Of a stretch of DNA of 64,000 nucleotides, positions 35,340-46,799 are shown piece after piece (within the stretch, counting starts at the first letter, position 1; every line of letters begins with the position of its first letter). The notes under the pieces were generated by a model. It worked only from the letters and a program-made list of their open reading frames with translations. It was not told where the DNA came from and searched no databases. The position numbers and the translations under genes are program-made. Origin of the DNA: Macrotis lagotis (Eukaryota; Chordata; Mammalia; Peramelemorphia; Peramelidae); NCBI RefSeq assembly GCF_037893015.1, contig NC_133658.1, forward strand, positions 258,891,856 to 258,955,855, given 5' to 3'.

Positions 35340-36290
35340 CTAATGATAAAATTATGATCACCACCATTATCAAAGTCCACCATTTTCCAATTGGAACAAC
35401 TAAAACTGTCTTCTATATGGTTTTGATACCTAGAGAGACTAAAAACAGAAAAGAAAAATATAGAAAAATTTTCTTGATGAGTATCAAAGAAAAATGTTAA
35501 TAAAACACTTGGAAAGAGATTATAAAATACATTATGAAGATCAATCACTATGGTCAGGTGGTATTTATAGCAAGAATGAAAACAAATACTCTTACTGACA
35601 AAAAAAGAAAAAAAATCATATGATTAAATAAATAGATACAGAAAAAACATTAATTCATTCCTAGTAAAAAACACAACTCATCCCATTAAAAATATGGGGA
35701 AGCTTAGGAATAATTGGAAAATATTTTTTTAAATGATAAGTAACACCTAACTAAAACAAAGATCAAGAATTATCTGTAATTGGGATAAATTGAGGTATTT
35801 CCAGTAAGGTCAGGGGTGAAGCAAGGAGGCCCATTATCACCACTATTAATCAATATTGTACAAGAAATGCTAGCTATAGCTATGGGAAAAGAAAAATAAA
35901 TTGAAGGCATCAATTCAGATAATGAGGAAACAATACTATCATTTTTTGCAGATGATAATATGGTACACTTGGAGAATCAACTAAAAACTATTTGAAATAA
36001 CTAATAACATTAGCAAAGTTATAAAATATATAATGAACATATAAATCACCAACATTTCTATATTCTACTACCAAAATGCAGCAACAGTTATAAAGAGATA
36101 TTTGATTTAAAATAACCACAGACAACAAAAAATTCTTGAGAGTTTACTTATCAAGACACAGGAATTATATGAACACAATTACAAAACATTTTTCTACATA
36201 AATACAGATATAAACAACTAGAAAAATATGAATTGCTTATGGATAGATCAAGACAATATGATTAAAAAGACATTTTTATTTTAATTTAAT
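35340..36290 (+). mobile_element. Old L1 ORF2 fragment
   Basis: Reverse transcriptase landmarks occur in order: GTCAGGGGTGAAGCAAGGAG (GVKQG, about 35808), CCATTATCACCACTATTAAT (PLSPLL), TTTTTTGCAGATGATAATAT (FADD, about 35942) and TGGATAGATCAAGACAATAT near 36239. Highly diverged and broken. Confidence 0.75.
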
Positions 36291-36294
36291 TCTA

Positions 36295-36720
36295 TATCTA
36301 GATAATGTTGAGAAAATCATGAAAGATATTTTGAAGGACAACATTTAATGTAGCCTTGAAGGAAATTAGAGGTTCCAAGGAGTAAGGAGGGAAAGCTAGC
36401 TGGTGCAATGGATAGAGCACTGGCCCTGGAGTCAGGAGAACCTGAGTTCAAATCTAGTGCCAGACACCTAATAATTATCTAACTGTGTGACTTAGTCACC
36501 TAACCTCATTGCCTTGCAAAAACCAAAAAAAAAAAAAAAATCAAAATCCAAGAAGGAAGGATGAGGAAGGAGAAGAAGGAAGAACATTTCAGTCTTGTGA
36601 AATAGCCCATGTAAAAGTACAGAAGTGGGAGGTAAAATGTTCAGTAAAACTCATCAACATGTTGGGAAAATCTGGAATTATATGCAATATTACACATTTA
36701 TAGTATCCTATCTCTGTGTG
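36295..36720 (-). mobile_element. L2 fragment, antisense, with a SINE insert
   Basis: TAGCCTTGAAGGAAATTAGA and GGAAGAACATTTCAGTCTTG match antisense L2 (GACTTGAAGGAA, GAGCATTCCAGGCATG). It is interrupted by the SINE at 36387-36541. Confidence 0.55.
36387..36541 (+). mobile_element. WSINE1-like SINE inside L2
   Basis: CTAGCTGGTGCAATGGATAG to CCTTGCAAAAACC plus poly-A. Imperfect flanking repeats starting TCCAAG (about 36375 and 36547) may be the target duplication. Confidence 0.88.
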
Positions 36721-36949
36721 AAACATATTTTCCTATCTCTTCTTTGGGGTCATCCTTGGTCATTCTACTTTGGCCAGCATGCATGGCTGCTAAAGATTTT
36801 TGAGCAGAGATATCATTGCCATCTGTCCTATATTTGTAAGAACAATCATTCTGTTAAAGGTTTAAAGGATGAATTCATGGGAAGGGAAAGAGACAAGAAA
36901 CAAAACTTGCCAAGAAGGTAGTTATGAAAAATTTTAATAGCGGAGTAAC

Positions 36950-37187
36950 TGTAATAATTAATGCTAATATAACATCTATTTTAGCTCCAGTCACTTTACT
37001 AATATTATCCCACTTGTTCCTAACAATATGGATAGGACATGAGAGGTGCTATTATTAGCCCTAGTCTTCAATTGTATAAATGAAAGAATATGGACTTGCT
37101 CAAGGTCACACAACTAGTAAGTGTTCATGTCTCCCTGACTTCAGGTACAGCTCTTCATTCTCTGAGTCATCTAGCTGCCTAACAGTC
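36950..37187 (-). mobile_element. MIR-like SINE, antisense
   Basis: GGTGCTATTATTAGCCCTAG, CTTGCTCAAGGTCACACAAC, TAGTAAGTGTTCATGTC and GAGTCATCTAGCTGCC are the antisense CORE-SINE landmarks in order. Confidence 0.65.
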
Positions 37188-37444
37188 ATAGAAGTATAAA
37201 ATAAAAAATAAATTGAAAGATAATAGTTGCATAAAATCAAGAAGTCTAGTAATTGATTAAATATGTGAGACAAAAGCTAGCATTACCATGAGACTTTGAA
37301 ACAGGTAAAACTGTTTCATGGTACCACATGTGAAAATAGTAAAGTCAGAAAAACGGTTTGGAGGTTGCATACCTATAATATCCTCAGTTTTGTACAAGGT
37401 AAAGTTGAGATTCCAGAAACATATCCAGAAGGAAGTCAATAATG

Positions 37445-37820
37445 AATTTAAAAGCCTTTATTAACTGCCTGGTATGTGTCAATACTACATTAAGCACTGG
37501 AGATACAAAAGCAAAACTAAGGTAGTCCCTGACCTTAAGAAGGTTACGATCTAATGGGGGAAAATAGAATTTTAAAAATTTAGGATATCTATCTTTCCCT
37601 TGAAAATACAGAGATTTGGTGGAGATGTAAACACTATCAACTAGGGATATCAGAAAATATATTTTGAAGGACATAGCAATTAAGGGAGATGTTAAGGGAA
37701 TTAGAATTTCCAAGAATGAAGGAGGAGAAAGAAGAACCCCCCGCCTCCCAACGATGGGGAAGAGCCCGTACAAAGGCATGGAGGTAGAAAATAAAATATT
37801 GTTTAAGAGAATAAGAAAAG
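37445..37820 (-). mobile_element. L2 3' part, antisense, left piece
   Basis: CCTTTATTAACTGCCTGGTA and TTAAGCACTGGAGATACAAA are the reverse complement of the L2 3' end; GACCTTAAGAAGGTTACGAT and AATTAGAATTTCCAAGAATG follow. HAL1-like copy 2 splits it; it resumes at 40968. Confidence 0.7.
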
Positions 37821-38540
37821 GGCAGAACTGCTGGGGCAGAGCCAAGATGGTGACAAGAATGGATCTTGTCTTAGGCGCTCTCTCATAAAACTCAAAAGCT
37901 AAGGACACTAAATTTTCGAGAGACAGAACCCATAGAAGGACACAGTGAGACAGTTCTCCTACTCAAGGTAACCTGGAAAAGAGCAGAAAGGCTCTGCTCC
38001 CCAGGGTTGGAGGGGTGGCTTGCCAGAGGGGTGGCCTGCCAGAGCAAAAGAACTTCAGCCTCCCAGAGGCAGCCCCAGGGCACTGGGAGCCATGGCTCAC
38101 AGCAGCGAGTTGGGGAGCACCAGGCACAAATTGGGGGAAAAGCTGGGGGGCCACTGCCAGAGGGAGCACTTGAAGCCCAGCCCTCATGGCACACAGAGAG
38201 CAGCATGGCTAGCCTAGTTCCAGGAAACAGAAGCAGGCTGGTTAGCAGGAGCCCCCAGGGCATGAGCCCATTGAACCTAGGGAGTGAAGAGAAAGAGAGA
38301 GAGACTGCTGAGCTCTTCCCCTGGAACAGGACTCTGGGGCTCTGACCAAATTCAGATCCTGATTGCAGTCTAGGCCCCCCATAGAACAACAGCCCCCCCC
38401 ACTTCAGCTCTGTGGCTGAGGGGGGTGCTTATGGTCATTCACAGACGAGGAGGGAGGACAGAGCCTCACACACTGAGACCTTTGTGGGAATGTCCCAAAA
38501 GCTCAGGAAGCACCCCCAAAAGCAGCCTTAGGCTGGGAAA

Positions 38541-39650
38541 ATGAGGAAGCAGAGAAAAAAGAGGAACACTATTGAGAAATATTTTGCATATGAGCCCAAG
38601 GAGGATCAAAATACTCAGTCTGAAGATGAGGAAGCACAAACTCCTGCATCTAAAGACTCCAAGAAAAACAGAAATTGGGCTCAGTCTATGACAGAGCTCA
38701 AAAAGACTTTGAAAATCAAATGAGGGAGTTAGAAGAAAAACTGGGAAAAGAAATGAGAGAGATGAAAGAAAAACATGAAAATGAAGTCAGCAGCCTAGTC
38801 AAGGAAATCCAAAGAAATGCTAAAAAAACAATAGCATGCTAAAAACCAGCTTAGGTCAAATGGATAAAACAGTTCAAAAAGTTTTTGAAGAGAAGAATGC
38901 TTTTAAAAGCAGAATTAGCCAGATGGAAAAAGAGATAAGAAAACTCTTTGAGGAGAACAAATCCTTCAGACAAAGAATAGAATTAAGGGAGATTGATGAG
39001 TTTACCAGAAATCAGGAATCAATACTTCAAAACCAAAAAAATAAAAAATTAGAAGAAAATGTGAAATATCTCATTGAAAAAACAACTGATGTGGAAAACA
39101 GATTTAAGAAAGATAATTTAAAAATTATTGGAATACCTGGAAGTCATGATCAGGAAAAGAACCTTGACATCATTTTCAAAGAATTACTACAGGAAAATTG
39201 CCCTGATATTCTAGAAGCAGAAAGCAAAATAGAAATGGAGATAATCCACTGATCCCCCCCCGAGAAAGAGATCACAAAAAACAACCCCTAGGAATATTAT
39301 AGCCAAATTCCAGAACACCCAAGTCAAAGAGAAAATATTACAAGCAGCCAGAAGGACATAGTTCAAATATTGTGGAGCTGCAGTCAGGGTAACACAGGAC
39401 TTAGCAGCAACTACATTAAAAGCTCATAGGGCTTGGAATATACCAGAAGGCAAAAGAGCTTAGAATGCAGCTAAGAATCAACTACCCAGCAAGGCTGAAT
39501 GTCCTATTCCAGGGTAAAAGATGGACTTTCAATGAACCAGGGGAATTTCAAATGTTCCTGTTGGAATGGCCAGAGCTGAACAGAAGGTTTGATCTTCAGA
39601 TACAGGACTCCAGTGAATCACAGAGATTGGAGGAGACGGGCAAAATATGA
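38541..39650 (+). pseudogene. HAL1-like copy 2 ORF1 remnant
   Basis: The start reads MRKQRKKRNTIEKYFAYEP, then SEDEEAQTPASKD, then TELKK and a frameshift near 38705-38720. The coil continues in another frame (38836-39252: SLGQMDKTVQKVFEEKNAF, SRISQMEKEI). It runs into the RRM-like part (LKIIGIPGSHDQEKNLDIIF) and CPDILEAES. After another break come IIAKFQN, TQDLAATTLKAHRAWN and LLFQGKRWTFNEPGEFQ (39465-39650). At about 370 codons it has the usual size of an L1 ORF1 protein. Broken, so not translated whole. Confidence 0.85.
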
Positions 39651-40112
39651 GGGACTTAATGATGATGAACTGCATGTATTCCTGCATAGAAAAATGACAC
39701 TGATAATATTCATAAGAACCTTCTCAGTTAATAGAGCAGGTAGAGGGAGCTTTTATAGTTGAAGCACGGGAGAAAGTTGAATCTGAAGATAAAAACATGG
39801 TGTAAAAATGGAGTCAATAGAAAAAAAAGGGAAATGTAATGGGAGAAAGAAAAAGGAGAGGGGGAATAGGCCAAGATATTTCATATAATAAGATTTTTAT
39901 TTATTACAATGAGCTATTGCAATGATATGGAAAGAAGGAAGGCAAGGGGGAATGAGGGAATCTCCACTCTCATCAGAGGTAGCTAGGAGAGGAAATAGCA
40001 TATATATACTCAATGGGGTATAGGCATCTGGAGTAAGAAAGGGGGGACAGAGGGAAGGGGGGGATGTGAGTGATAGAGGAGAGTATGGACCATGGGGGGA
40101 GAATGGTCAGAT

Positions 40113-40555
40113 ATAACACAGAGACCATAGTGCCAGGTGGATGCTGGGCCTAAGGGGTGGTATGGGGGCTTGGTGCCCCTTGTCCCCAGAGCAGGGGATC
40201 TGTCTGCTGAACCACTCAGCTACTCTACAGCAGAGTCCGAGTGAAAGGAGAGAGAAAATACACTACATGGTAGTGGAGAAATACAAAAGGAGGGAGTTGC
40301 AATCAGCAATGGCAATGGTGGAAAAATATGGAAGTAATTTTTGCCATGGACTTATCATAAAGAATGTGACCCATCCGCGACAGAGTTGGTGGTGTTGGAA
40401 CAAAGACTCAAGCACATTTTTTTATTATTATTATTTTGGGGAGGGTGCCTGGGGCCACATTAACAGGGTGATCATTGGGTGTCTGAGGCTGGATTTGGAC
40501 CCAGGTGCTCCTGGCTCAAGGGCCAATGTTCTGTCCACCACCCAGCCACCCCTAC

Positions 40556-40594
<39 letters not shown>

Positions 40595-40768
40595 TTTATT
40601 TTATTTGGGGGTCTTTTTTCTTTTTTTTGTTTTTTGCAGAGCAGTGGGATTCAGGTAGTTTGCATGTCACACAGCTGGGTGATTGTTGGGTGTATGGGGC
40701 TGGATGTGGGCTCAGATGTTCATGGCTCCAGGGCTGGTGCTCCATCCATTGCACCATCTGGCCATACC
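40113..40768 (-). repeat. Three SINE-derived modules in the 3' region of HAL1-like copy 2
   Basis: The modules (about 40113-40225, 40436-40550 and 40607-40768) are antisense to ORF1 and separated by ATT-rich runs, including (ATT)n at 40555-40590. They match modules 29736-29880, 29385-29545 and 29195-29345 of copy 1 in the same order. A 217-codon open frame crosses them (40141-40794), but it is poly-Leu and SINE-derived and not a gene. Confidence 0.75.
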
Positions 40769-40967
40769 TAAAATTATTACTATTATTTTTTTAATTTTAA
40801 TTTTTTTCTCTCCCCTTTACTTTATCGTTCAAGCCAGTCAATTTTTGGGGGGAGGGGTTATTTCATTTACCCTTAAACAGGAATATTTTGTTAATGTAAA
40901 AAAAAATTACTTGTACAAAATGAGAATAAATATTAAATAAAGAAAAAAGAAAAGAAAATAAGAAAAG

Positions 40968-41080
40968 AAGGCTGCTTCAGCTTTAACAAAAAGTGAGATG
41001 ACAGAGAGGAGTGTAGGTGATATATATGTAGTCAGGAAAGCTGTGCTGGAACCAGATTAAAAAAAGATTACAGAAGTTTG
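40968..41080 (-). mobile_element. L2, antisense, middle piece
   Basis: AGAGAGGAGTGTAGGTGATA and GGAAAGCTGTGCTGGAACCA continue the antisense L2 left at 37820 (usual order: GAGTAAGGTGTAAGAAG...GGCTGGAGCCAG). It ends at an L1 5' fragment. Confidence 0.55.
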
Positions 41081-41988
41081 CAGAACCAAGATGGTGGAGT
41101 GAAGGCAGGAAATTCCCACAGTTCTACCCCAAATCACACCAAATAGCTTTAAATAACTACTTGGGGGATCCTAGGCCCATAGCAACAGGGTTGGTTTCCA
41201 GACCTCTCAGTCCAGGGATTGCCAAGGATAAATTTGAAGGTCAGTGTGAAAACTCTATTCCTCCAGAGTGAGCATGGAGCCCAGTTTAGTACAGACTCAG
41301 CCCCAGGAACCAGTAGCAAGCCAAGGAGCCATCTGGCTACTGCTTGTAGAGAGCTCAGTCTATGGATAGTAAGAGGGTCAGGAGAGACTGCAAAGGTCTC
41401 ATTGAATCTCTCAGATCCAGGTCACAGTCTGGCCTCAGTCTCAGTTCCGGAGCAGAGGGGAGTACTTGTGCTCATCCACAGACCAGAGTACAAGCCAGGA
41501 GAAAAGTCAGAGTGTCTCATAAGTCCTCATAAGGCCTCATAAGAAGGAATTGAGATCCTTGAGGGGTATCCCTGAAAACAGTTGCAAAAACCTTCCAAAG
41601 CTCAGGAAAGTGCATCTTCCACCTTGGAAGCAGAGCATCACCTTAACAAAAAGTTAAAATCAAGACATAGGTTAGAGAAACAAGCAAATGAAAAGAAAAA
41701 CTAATCTGACCATAAATAATGACTTTTGCCCCATGGAGGATCAAAATACATACTGAGATTTACAAAGTCAAAACTTATATATCCAAAGCCTCCAAGAATA
41801 ATATGAATTGGACTCAGGCTATGTAAGAGCTTGAAAAAGATTTGGAAAACCAAGCAAAGGAAGTAGAGGAAAAATTGAGAAGAAAAATGAGAGTGATGCA
41901 GGAAAATCATGAAAAGCAAGTCAAAAGCTTAGTGAAGTAATAACAAAAAATACCGAAGAAAATATATTAAAAACCAGTTTAGCAAGAT
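41081..41988 (+). mobile_element. L1 5' fragment (5'UTR and ORF1 start), 3' end missing
   Basis: It begins TTTGCAGAACCAAGATGGTG (41077 onwards), a typical L1 5' end with a YY1-like site. A 5'UTR and the ORF1 start follow (GGATCAAAATACATACTGAG, like EDQNTQSE of the HAL1-like ORF1). It stops after AAAACCAGTTTAGCAAGATA, in the coiled coil. L2-like sequence resumes at once, with no poly-A. Confidence 0.75.
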
Positions 41989-41989
41989 A

Positions 41990-42260
41990 ACATTTGGGGA
42001 CAGGAGAGTAAGTAATGGTATCAAAAGTTGCACAGAGATCAAGGAAGATGAGACTTGAAATGAGGACAATGATTTCTTGACAAGAGATCATTTTAGGGGT
42101 TGGAATGAGATAATATATGCTTAAAATCATGTAAATATTAAACTAATATATATTAGTTATTAGGTAATAAACACTTATTAAGCATCTACTATGTGGCAGG
42201 CACTTTGATAAGTGCTGAGGATTCAAAGAAATGAAGAAACCATCTTTTATAAGGGTTAAC
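41990..42260 (-). mobile_element. L2, antisense, right pieces
   Basis: GGTATCAAAAGTTGCACAGA and GATCAAGGAAGATGAGACTT fit the next part of the antisense L2 (AGGTGGCAGAGAGGTCAAG). A second L2 3' end follows at about 42163-42250 (CACTTATTAAGCATCTACTA, GGCAGGCACTTTGATAAGTG). Confidence 0.55.
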
Positions 42261-43635
42261 ACTTGTAAAGAATAGGGTTGTCAAATAAGTTAAAATGCTT
42301 TCCCTTTTGTAAAACTCAAAGCATTTTATGAATGTTAGGTATTATTGTTTTATTATGAGAATTTTTTGTGGAAAAGGATAGGATTACTTCATCCTCAAAG
42401 ATAGGGAGAAGTGATGTTTGATGAAAATACAAGTTTTGAAGTCTGGAGATTCAGAAGAGGAAGATCTCAATATTCTCAGTGAAGCAAGAGGTTATTTGCT
42501 CCAAATACAGGAATGGATCCAGGTTGAAATGCAGAATATTCTTTGAGATGTTTAGAAGACAAACCATTATCCCATCTTCAGTTTACACAGAGGCTATCCT
42601 TTCAGATAAGATTATGGATTCTTATATAAATATATATAAATATAAATAAATATATAAATAACAAGAGTTACAAATTAAGAGTGATCCATCTCAATTTTTT
42701 ATTCTTTTTGAGTAATCACAGGTAAAACTGGGGAGAGGAAGGAAGGAAAAATGGCTTAAAATGTCACAGACTGAGAATCACAGATTGCTATTTATAGGAT
42801 ATGGCTTTTTTTCTGTCATATTTAATAGGTTTTATGTAGGCTTCTGAATCTTATTTTTCCCCCCTCTCTCAACTTCATAAACAAATTGCTCTCTGCACTG
42901 ATACAAATCCCTAAAAGGTTATAATCCAACAAATACCTCAATCAAAGCTGAAAAGATGTGGGCATGGGGAAATTCCCGAGGAGATAATTCCTTGCAAGCT
43001 TACTTTCTTATACTTTCCTTTATCATGTGTCTTATGATGTTGAAAGGAGATGAAGGGAAAAGTAGGAGTAATCTCCTTCTCCTTAATGCATGGTCACATT
43101 TTTTTGTTATCAATAACTTATATTTTTTTTTCCAGGAAGATGCCCAGTTCACTTGTGGATATATGATGGTTTTTCTCATTATCATTTATAGGCTAACATA
43201 AATTTACTGCTTAAAAAATTAAAATAAGATAATCTCATATATGACTCATGTATGTGGTAGATGATAGACATAGTTGATCTGTTTCGTTTGTAATACTGAA
43301 TTATGTCTTAGCTTCTGGGGAAAATCCTTTTTTGAGTGTATTATACAACTTCTAACTGCTCTTCAAAAGGAGAACTAAAGTTGAAGTTAGGGAGTTAGGG
43401 GAGAGATTGAAGGTTATGGGAGGATTCTAGGTCCTCAACTGCCCCCCCCCATTTGCTTTGGAAATTGTTGCCAGCTGGAAATCGACTTTATCACTGTCCC
43501 TTGCTCAAAACAAGATGATTTTTATTTTCACAGACTTCTATTTTCACAATTTTTTAAGCCTAGACTTTAAGATGAGGGAACTATATCCATTTGGCTTCAG
43601 TATTTAATCCCCCTCAAGTGCATTTTCTCTTTTAG
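42261..43635. other. Unassigned stretch
   Basis: No gene or RNA recognised. An AT-rich simple run lies near 42625-42660 and a C-run at 43441-43450. Traces of older L2 are possible on the left but too weak to call. Confidence 0.4.
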
Positions 43636-43639
43636 TTCT

Positions 43640-43950
43640 TTAGGTAAGAAAAAGATTTTTTAAGCATGCACTATATGTCAGATATTCAACCAAAACCTGG
43701 GAGTAAAACTACAAACACAGACAGTCATAGACCTCAAGGAGATTATTTTCAATGGGAAAGAAACCACACAAGAGTAGACTCAAAAAGGATGGGGATAAAG
43801 GACTTGGGAATGGGGTGGGGGCAAAGTACATAGGCATCAGAATCACATTTTGGAGAGACTGAAATTGAATTGGCCTGGATCTATGATCCCCTAAATGCAG
43901 GTCAGAGAAGGAGAACCAGTATGGTAAAGGAATATTGCAGAGTGAGAAGA
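43640..43950 (-). mobile_element. L2 fragment, antisense
   Basis: TAAGCATGCACTATATGTCA, CTACAAACACAGACAGTCAT and GACCTCAAGGAGATTATTTT match the antisense L2 3' order. Confidence 0.55.
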
Positions 43951-44690
43951 CCCTAGAAATTGAGAGACATCCCAGGAGATGATGATTCATAGTTGCAAAG
44001 TCTACTGAGTCAGAAGCACAGCCAGGAGGGAAGTGAATCATTAACACAAGGAATAGGATTGTTACCAAAATCTTAGGGACCTAGGGCAATTTGAACATGT
44101 TAAAAAATGATCTCTATGCAAATTAATTAACACCATTTTGGCAATTGCACTAAAGTTTTAAAGAGGGAAGGCATACATCTCTAACCCTAAAAGTGACTAC
44201 TCATTATTTATGTTCAAGATGATCCATGTCTCACATTGCAGAATGATTTGCTAATTGATACATAATGCGGTTTGTCATGTATTTTTGTTGTGCTGTCATT
44301 TCCCTTTCCATCAAGGCAAATGTATCTTAAAGAGCATGACACTGTTATAACTCTAGTTAGCCGATGAATAATGACATCCATGTAAATGCAACAGAAGTTC
44401 TAATAACAGCTGAAGGCTGGATATTCTCTGCACAAATATATTTTAACTAGCAACTGGGGGAATGTTTACAATCCAATCTTCTTCCTGTTTTCATTGTATC
44501 CTTTGCTTCAGAGAGCAGACACAAGTATCTAATATTGAGTTGTTACTCCTTTTCTGGAAATAATGACAAAAGGATATAAATAGTAATGATTTCCCCCAAC
44601 ACCAACCTCCCATCCCACAAACAGAATGTGATCATCAGCTTATTATGACTAATTTAGCTTACTCTGTTCCTTTGAAACCAGTCTATTGGC
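43951..44690. other. Unassigned, apparently single-copy stretch
   Basis: I recognise no repeat or gene here. It contains an octamer next to a homeodomain-type site (ATGCAAATTAATTAACACC, 44117-44135). It is a candidate for a conserved non-coding element; conservation itself cannot be seen from one sequence. Confidence 0.35.
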
Positions 44691-45025
44691 AGAGAAAATC
44701 CTAAATCCCATTTGGACTGGATAATTTCTGAGACTTGTTCCAGTTGGAGAACATTAACTCCCTGCTGAATGGATGAATCCCCTATACAATATCCTTGACC
44801 CAGCCTCTGCTTGAAAACCATCATGGAGGGGGAAAACATTAATCTGCCTATTTCATTTTTGGCTATGTGTACTAGGAAATTATTTTAGTGAGCTAAAAAT
44901 CTGTCCTTGAAACTTCTCATTCCATGGTAGACTCTCATCCCCATTGGAACCAAGAAGAATATGTCTTCTTTTATTTCAATAGTCCTTTAGATATTTGAAG
45001 GCAGCAATTGTAATACATACCAATA
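44690..45025 (-). mobile_element. CR1/L3-like fragment, antisense
   Basis: The plus strand has CCTCTGCTTGAAAACCATCA, a block like CCCATTCCACTTTTGG (ATTTCATTTTTGGC), AGAAGAATATGTCTTCTTTT and GATATTTGAAGGCAGCAATT, which follow the antisense CR1/L3 order. Confidence 0.65.
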
Positions 45026-45434
45026 TGTTTTCATTTATTCATATATTATTGCAAAAAGATACTTATTAATCACTTACGACATATAATTTGTTAAGATTAT
45101 GTATAACAAATTTAGAGATAGAAATAGCATTTGAGTAAATTAGTCAATTAAGTTCATGGGCTATGCTCCTTCTCCTTTCTCTAAATACACATTAGCTTGC
45201 AATTATTTCTTTGATCCATACAATCTGGTTCTTTCTCATTGATGGAATAAAAATAATCAGGATCTATATGTTTAAGAAAGGATTAAAATGATTAGGAAAC
45301 CCTTGTCAAAGATTAAAATGTCATTTGCTTTCTTCCTTTTAAAAAAATAACAAATAAAATCATATATTATCATATTTAATCATGTATGCTAATCAAAATT
45401 ATAATGATTCCCAATTTTATGACAATGAAATTCT
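45026..45434. other. Unassigned AT-rich stretch
   Basis: No gene, RNA or repeat recognised. Confidence 0.4.
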
Positions 45435-45655
45435 CACAATAACCCTTAAAGGTAGGAAACACAAGTAATAGTCATTTCATTTTATAAACATGGACACAAT
45501 TTCAGAGAAATCAAATGCTTACCCTTACCTATGTTAGTAAATAAAACAAATAAATAAATAAATAGATGGATAGATAAAATTAAATAAATAAAAATAAAAG
45601 ACTGAATCTCAGTCTTTTGAGTCTAGGACTAGCTCTGTGAGCCAAGCTCAAATAT
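45435..45655 (-). mobile_element. MIR-like SINE, antisense, split by an (AAAT)n run
   Basis: CACAATAACCCTTAAAGGTA, CATTTTATAAACATGGACAC and TCAGTCTTTTGAGTCTAGGA keep the antisense MIR order. A simple AAAT/GATA run at about 45540-45596 lies in the middle. Confidence 0.5.
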
Positions 45656-45715
45656 CTCTCATAGCATTAAGAAGGACTGTCATTGGTCTCAACCTTCATA
45701 TTAAAAAACATCCGA

Positions 45716-45816
45716 AGATGTAGATGAAGGAGGAGAAGATAAGGAGAATGAGAAGGAGGAGCAGAAGGAAAAGGAGAAGGAGGAGGAGAGGAAGAAGGAG
45801 AAAGAGGAGGAGAAAA
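45716..45816. repeat. GA-rich polypurine tract
   Basis: About 100 bp of GGA/GAA units on the plus strand with almost no pyrimidine. Open on the minus strand as a Ser/Pro-rich frame with no coding value. Confidence 0.9.
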
Positions 45817-46799
45817 GTTTTGAATGATGAGCATCTGTACATTTAACTTGACTAGTCCAGAGACTTTTTCTTTAGGGATAGCTTTCAATAATTGATATTT
45901 ATTTCCATGCAAAAGTGAAGAAAGATTTTCGTGTAGGAAAATGGAAACATATTTTTGATTTGGTTTTGTTTGTTTTATTTAGCCAGGAGGTTAAGTCGAA
46001 AGAATAATTGATTTAGTCAGAGGAAAGAATTTAGAATCCTGACTGCTTCACTGTGGGTGCTTGTGTAAGTCATTTTTCCTATTTCCTCAAATGTAAAATG
46101 AGAGAATTCTTTGATCCTATTTTCCCCACACACTGGTAAAAATTAACAGCATGATTTTTTGGTTAGAAGTCAGTTCTAATTGTCTTCTTTGTATTTCTTT
46201 ATATTTCTGGGGAGGAGGGAGGAAGAAGGAATCTCTGACTGGTTCATCACCTACTGCCCCTATTCCCTACTTGAAGAGGTCAGAGAAAGAAGGAATAATG
46301 GAGTAGAGCTAATGAGATGATGTGTTGATATATTAAAGAAGCACACATACCTGTAAATAACCCTATTTTCCTTTTACAAAACATGAACAAACTTCTTTTA
46401 GGTGGAATTACTGAAGCAGCAGAGGTTTTTAAATCCTATCATCACTCTAGGAAATGAAGGAGTTTTCCTTGATTGAATTGGAAAGTGAAATACAATCTGC
46501 TGGGTGAAGATTGGTCATGCTCCTGATGGCCCTTCAAAGACTGTGCTCTTTCACTCTGGAAGCCATTCCAGGGAGGAGTCAGTGGTCCAGCAAGGACACA
46601 ATCCTTGGGAGCAAGGCATTAGTGTTGGAAAGGTTTTTTTTAACAAATTGATCCCTCTCACTCTTTACATAATCACAGACAATAATAGGCAAATAACAGA
46701 GGTAATGAAGTATTACTATGCTAATGAAGTACAGAGACAAGTTAACATCCTGTTATTCCTTCATAAAATTTAAGAACAACTTCTTTTAGCTTTAGAGTC
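45817..46799. other. Unassigned stretch with a MIR-like fragment
   Basis: A MIR-like piece lies at about 46010-46125 (GTAAGTCATTTTTCCTATTT, CCTCAAATGTAAAATGAGAG). An 89-codon frame at 46504-46773 has no recognisable feature and I do not call it a gene. Confidence 0.4.

Larger units (their letters stand above)
37821..40956 (+). mobile_element. HAL1-like (ORF1-only) retroelement, copy 2
   Basis: The 5' end has CCAAGATGG at 37842-37850. A GC-rich 5'UTR (to about 38540), an ORF1 remnant (38541-39650), a purine-rich 3' region, three antisense SINE-derived modules and a tail GAATAAATATTAAATAAAG follow. AATAAGAAAAG at 37810-37820 and 40957-40967 may be the target duplication, though it is low-complexity. 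No ORF2 is present, and copy 1 at 29005-32162 has the same layout. It sits inside an antisense L2. Confidence 0.85.

Noticed and set aside
37384..37908. 174-codon minus-strand frame
   Set aside because: It spans antisense L2 and the HAL1 5' end boundary, which are unrelated sequences; no domain seen.
37892..38389. 165-codon frame on the minus strand of the GC-rich region
   Set aside because: It is antisense to the HAL1-like 5'UTR; GC-rich DNA simply has few stops.
40141..40794. 217-codon open frame, the longest in the window
   Set aside because: It is the antisense SINE modules and ATT runs of HAL1-like copy 2; poly-Leu and low complexity, with no equivalent intact frame in copy 1.
46504..46773. 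89-codon frame as a gene
   Set aside because: No recognisable motif, start context or exon borders; within the length expected by chance.
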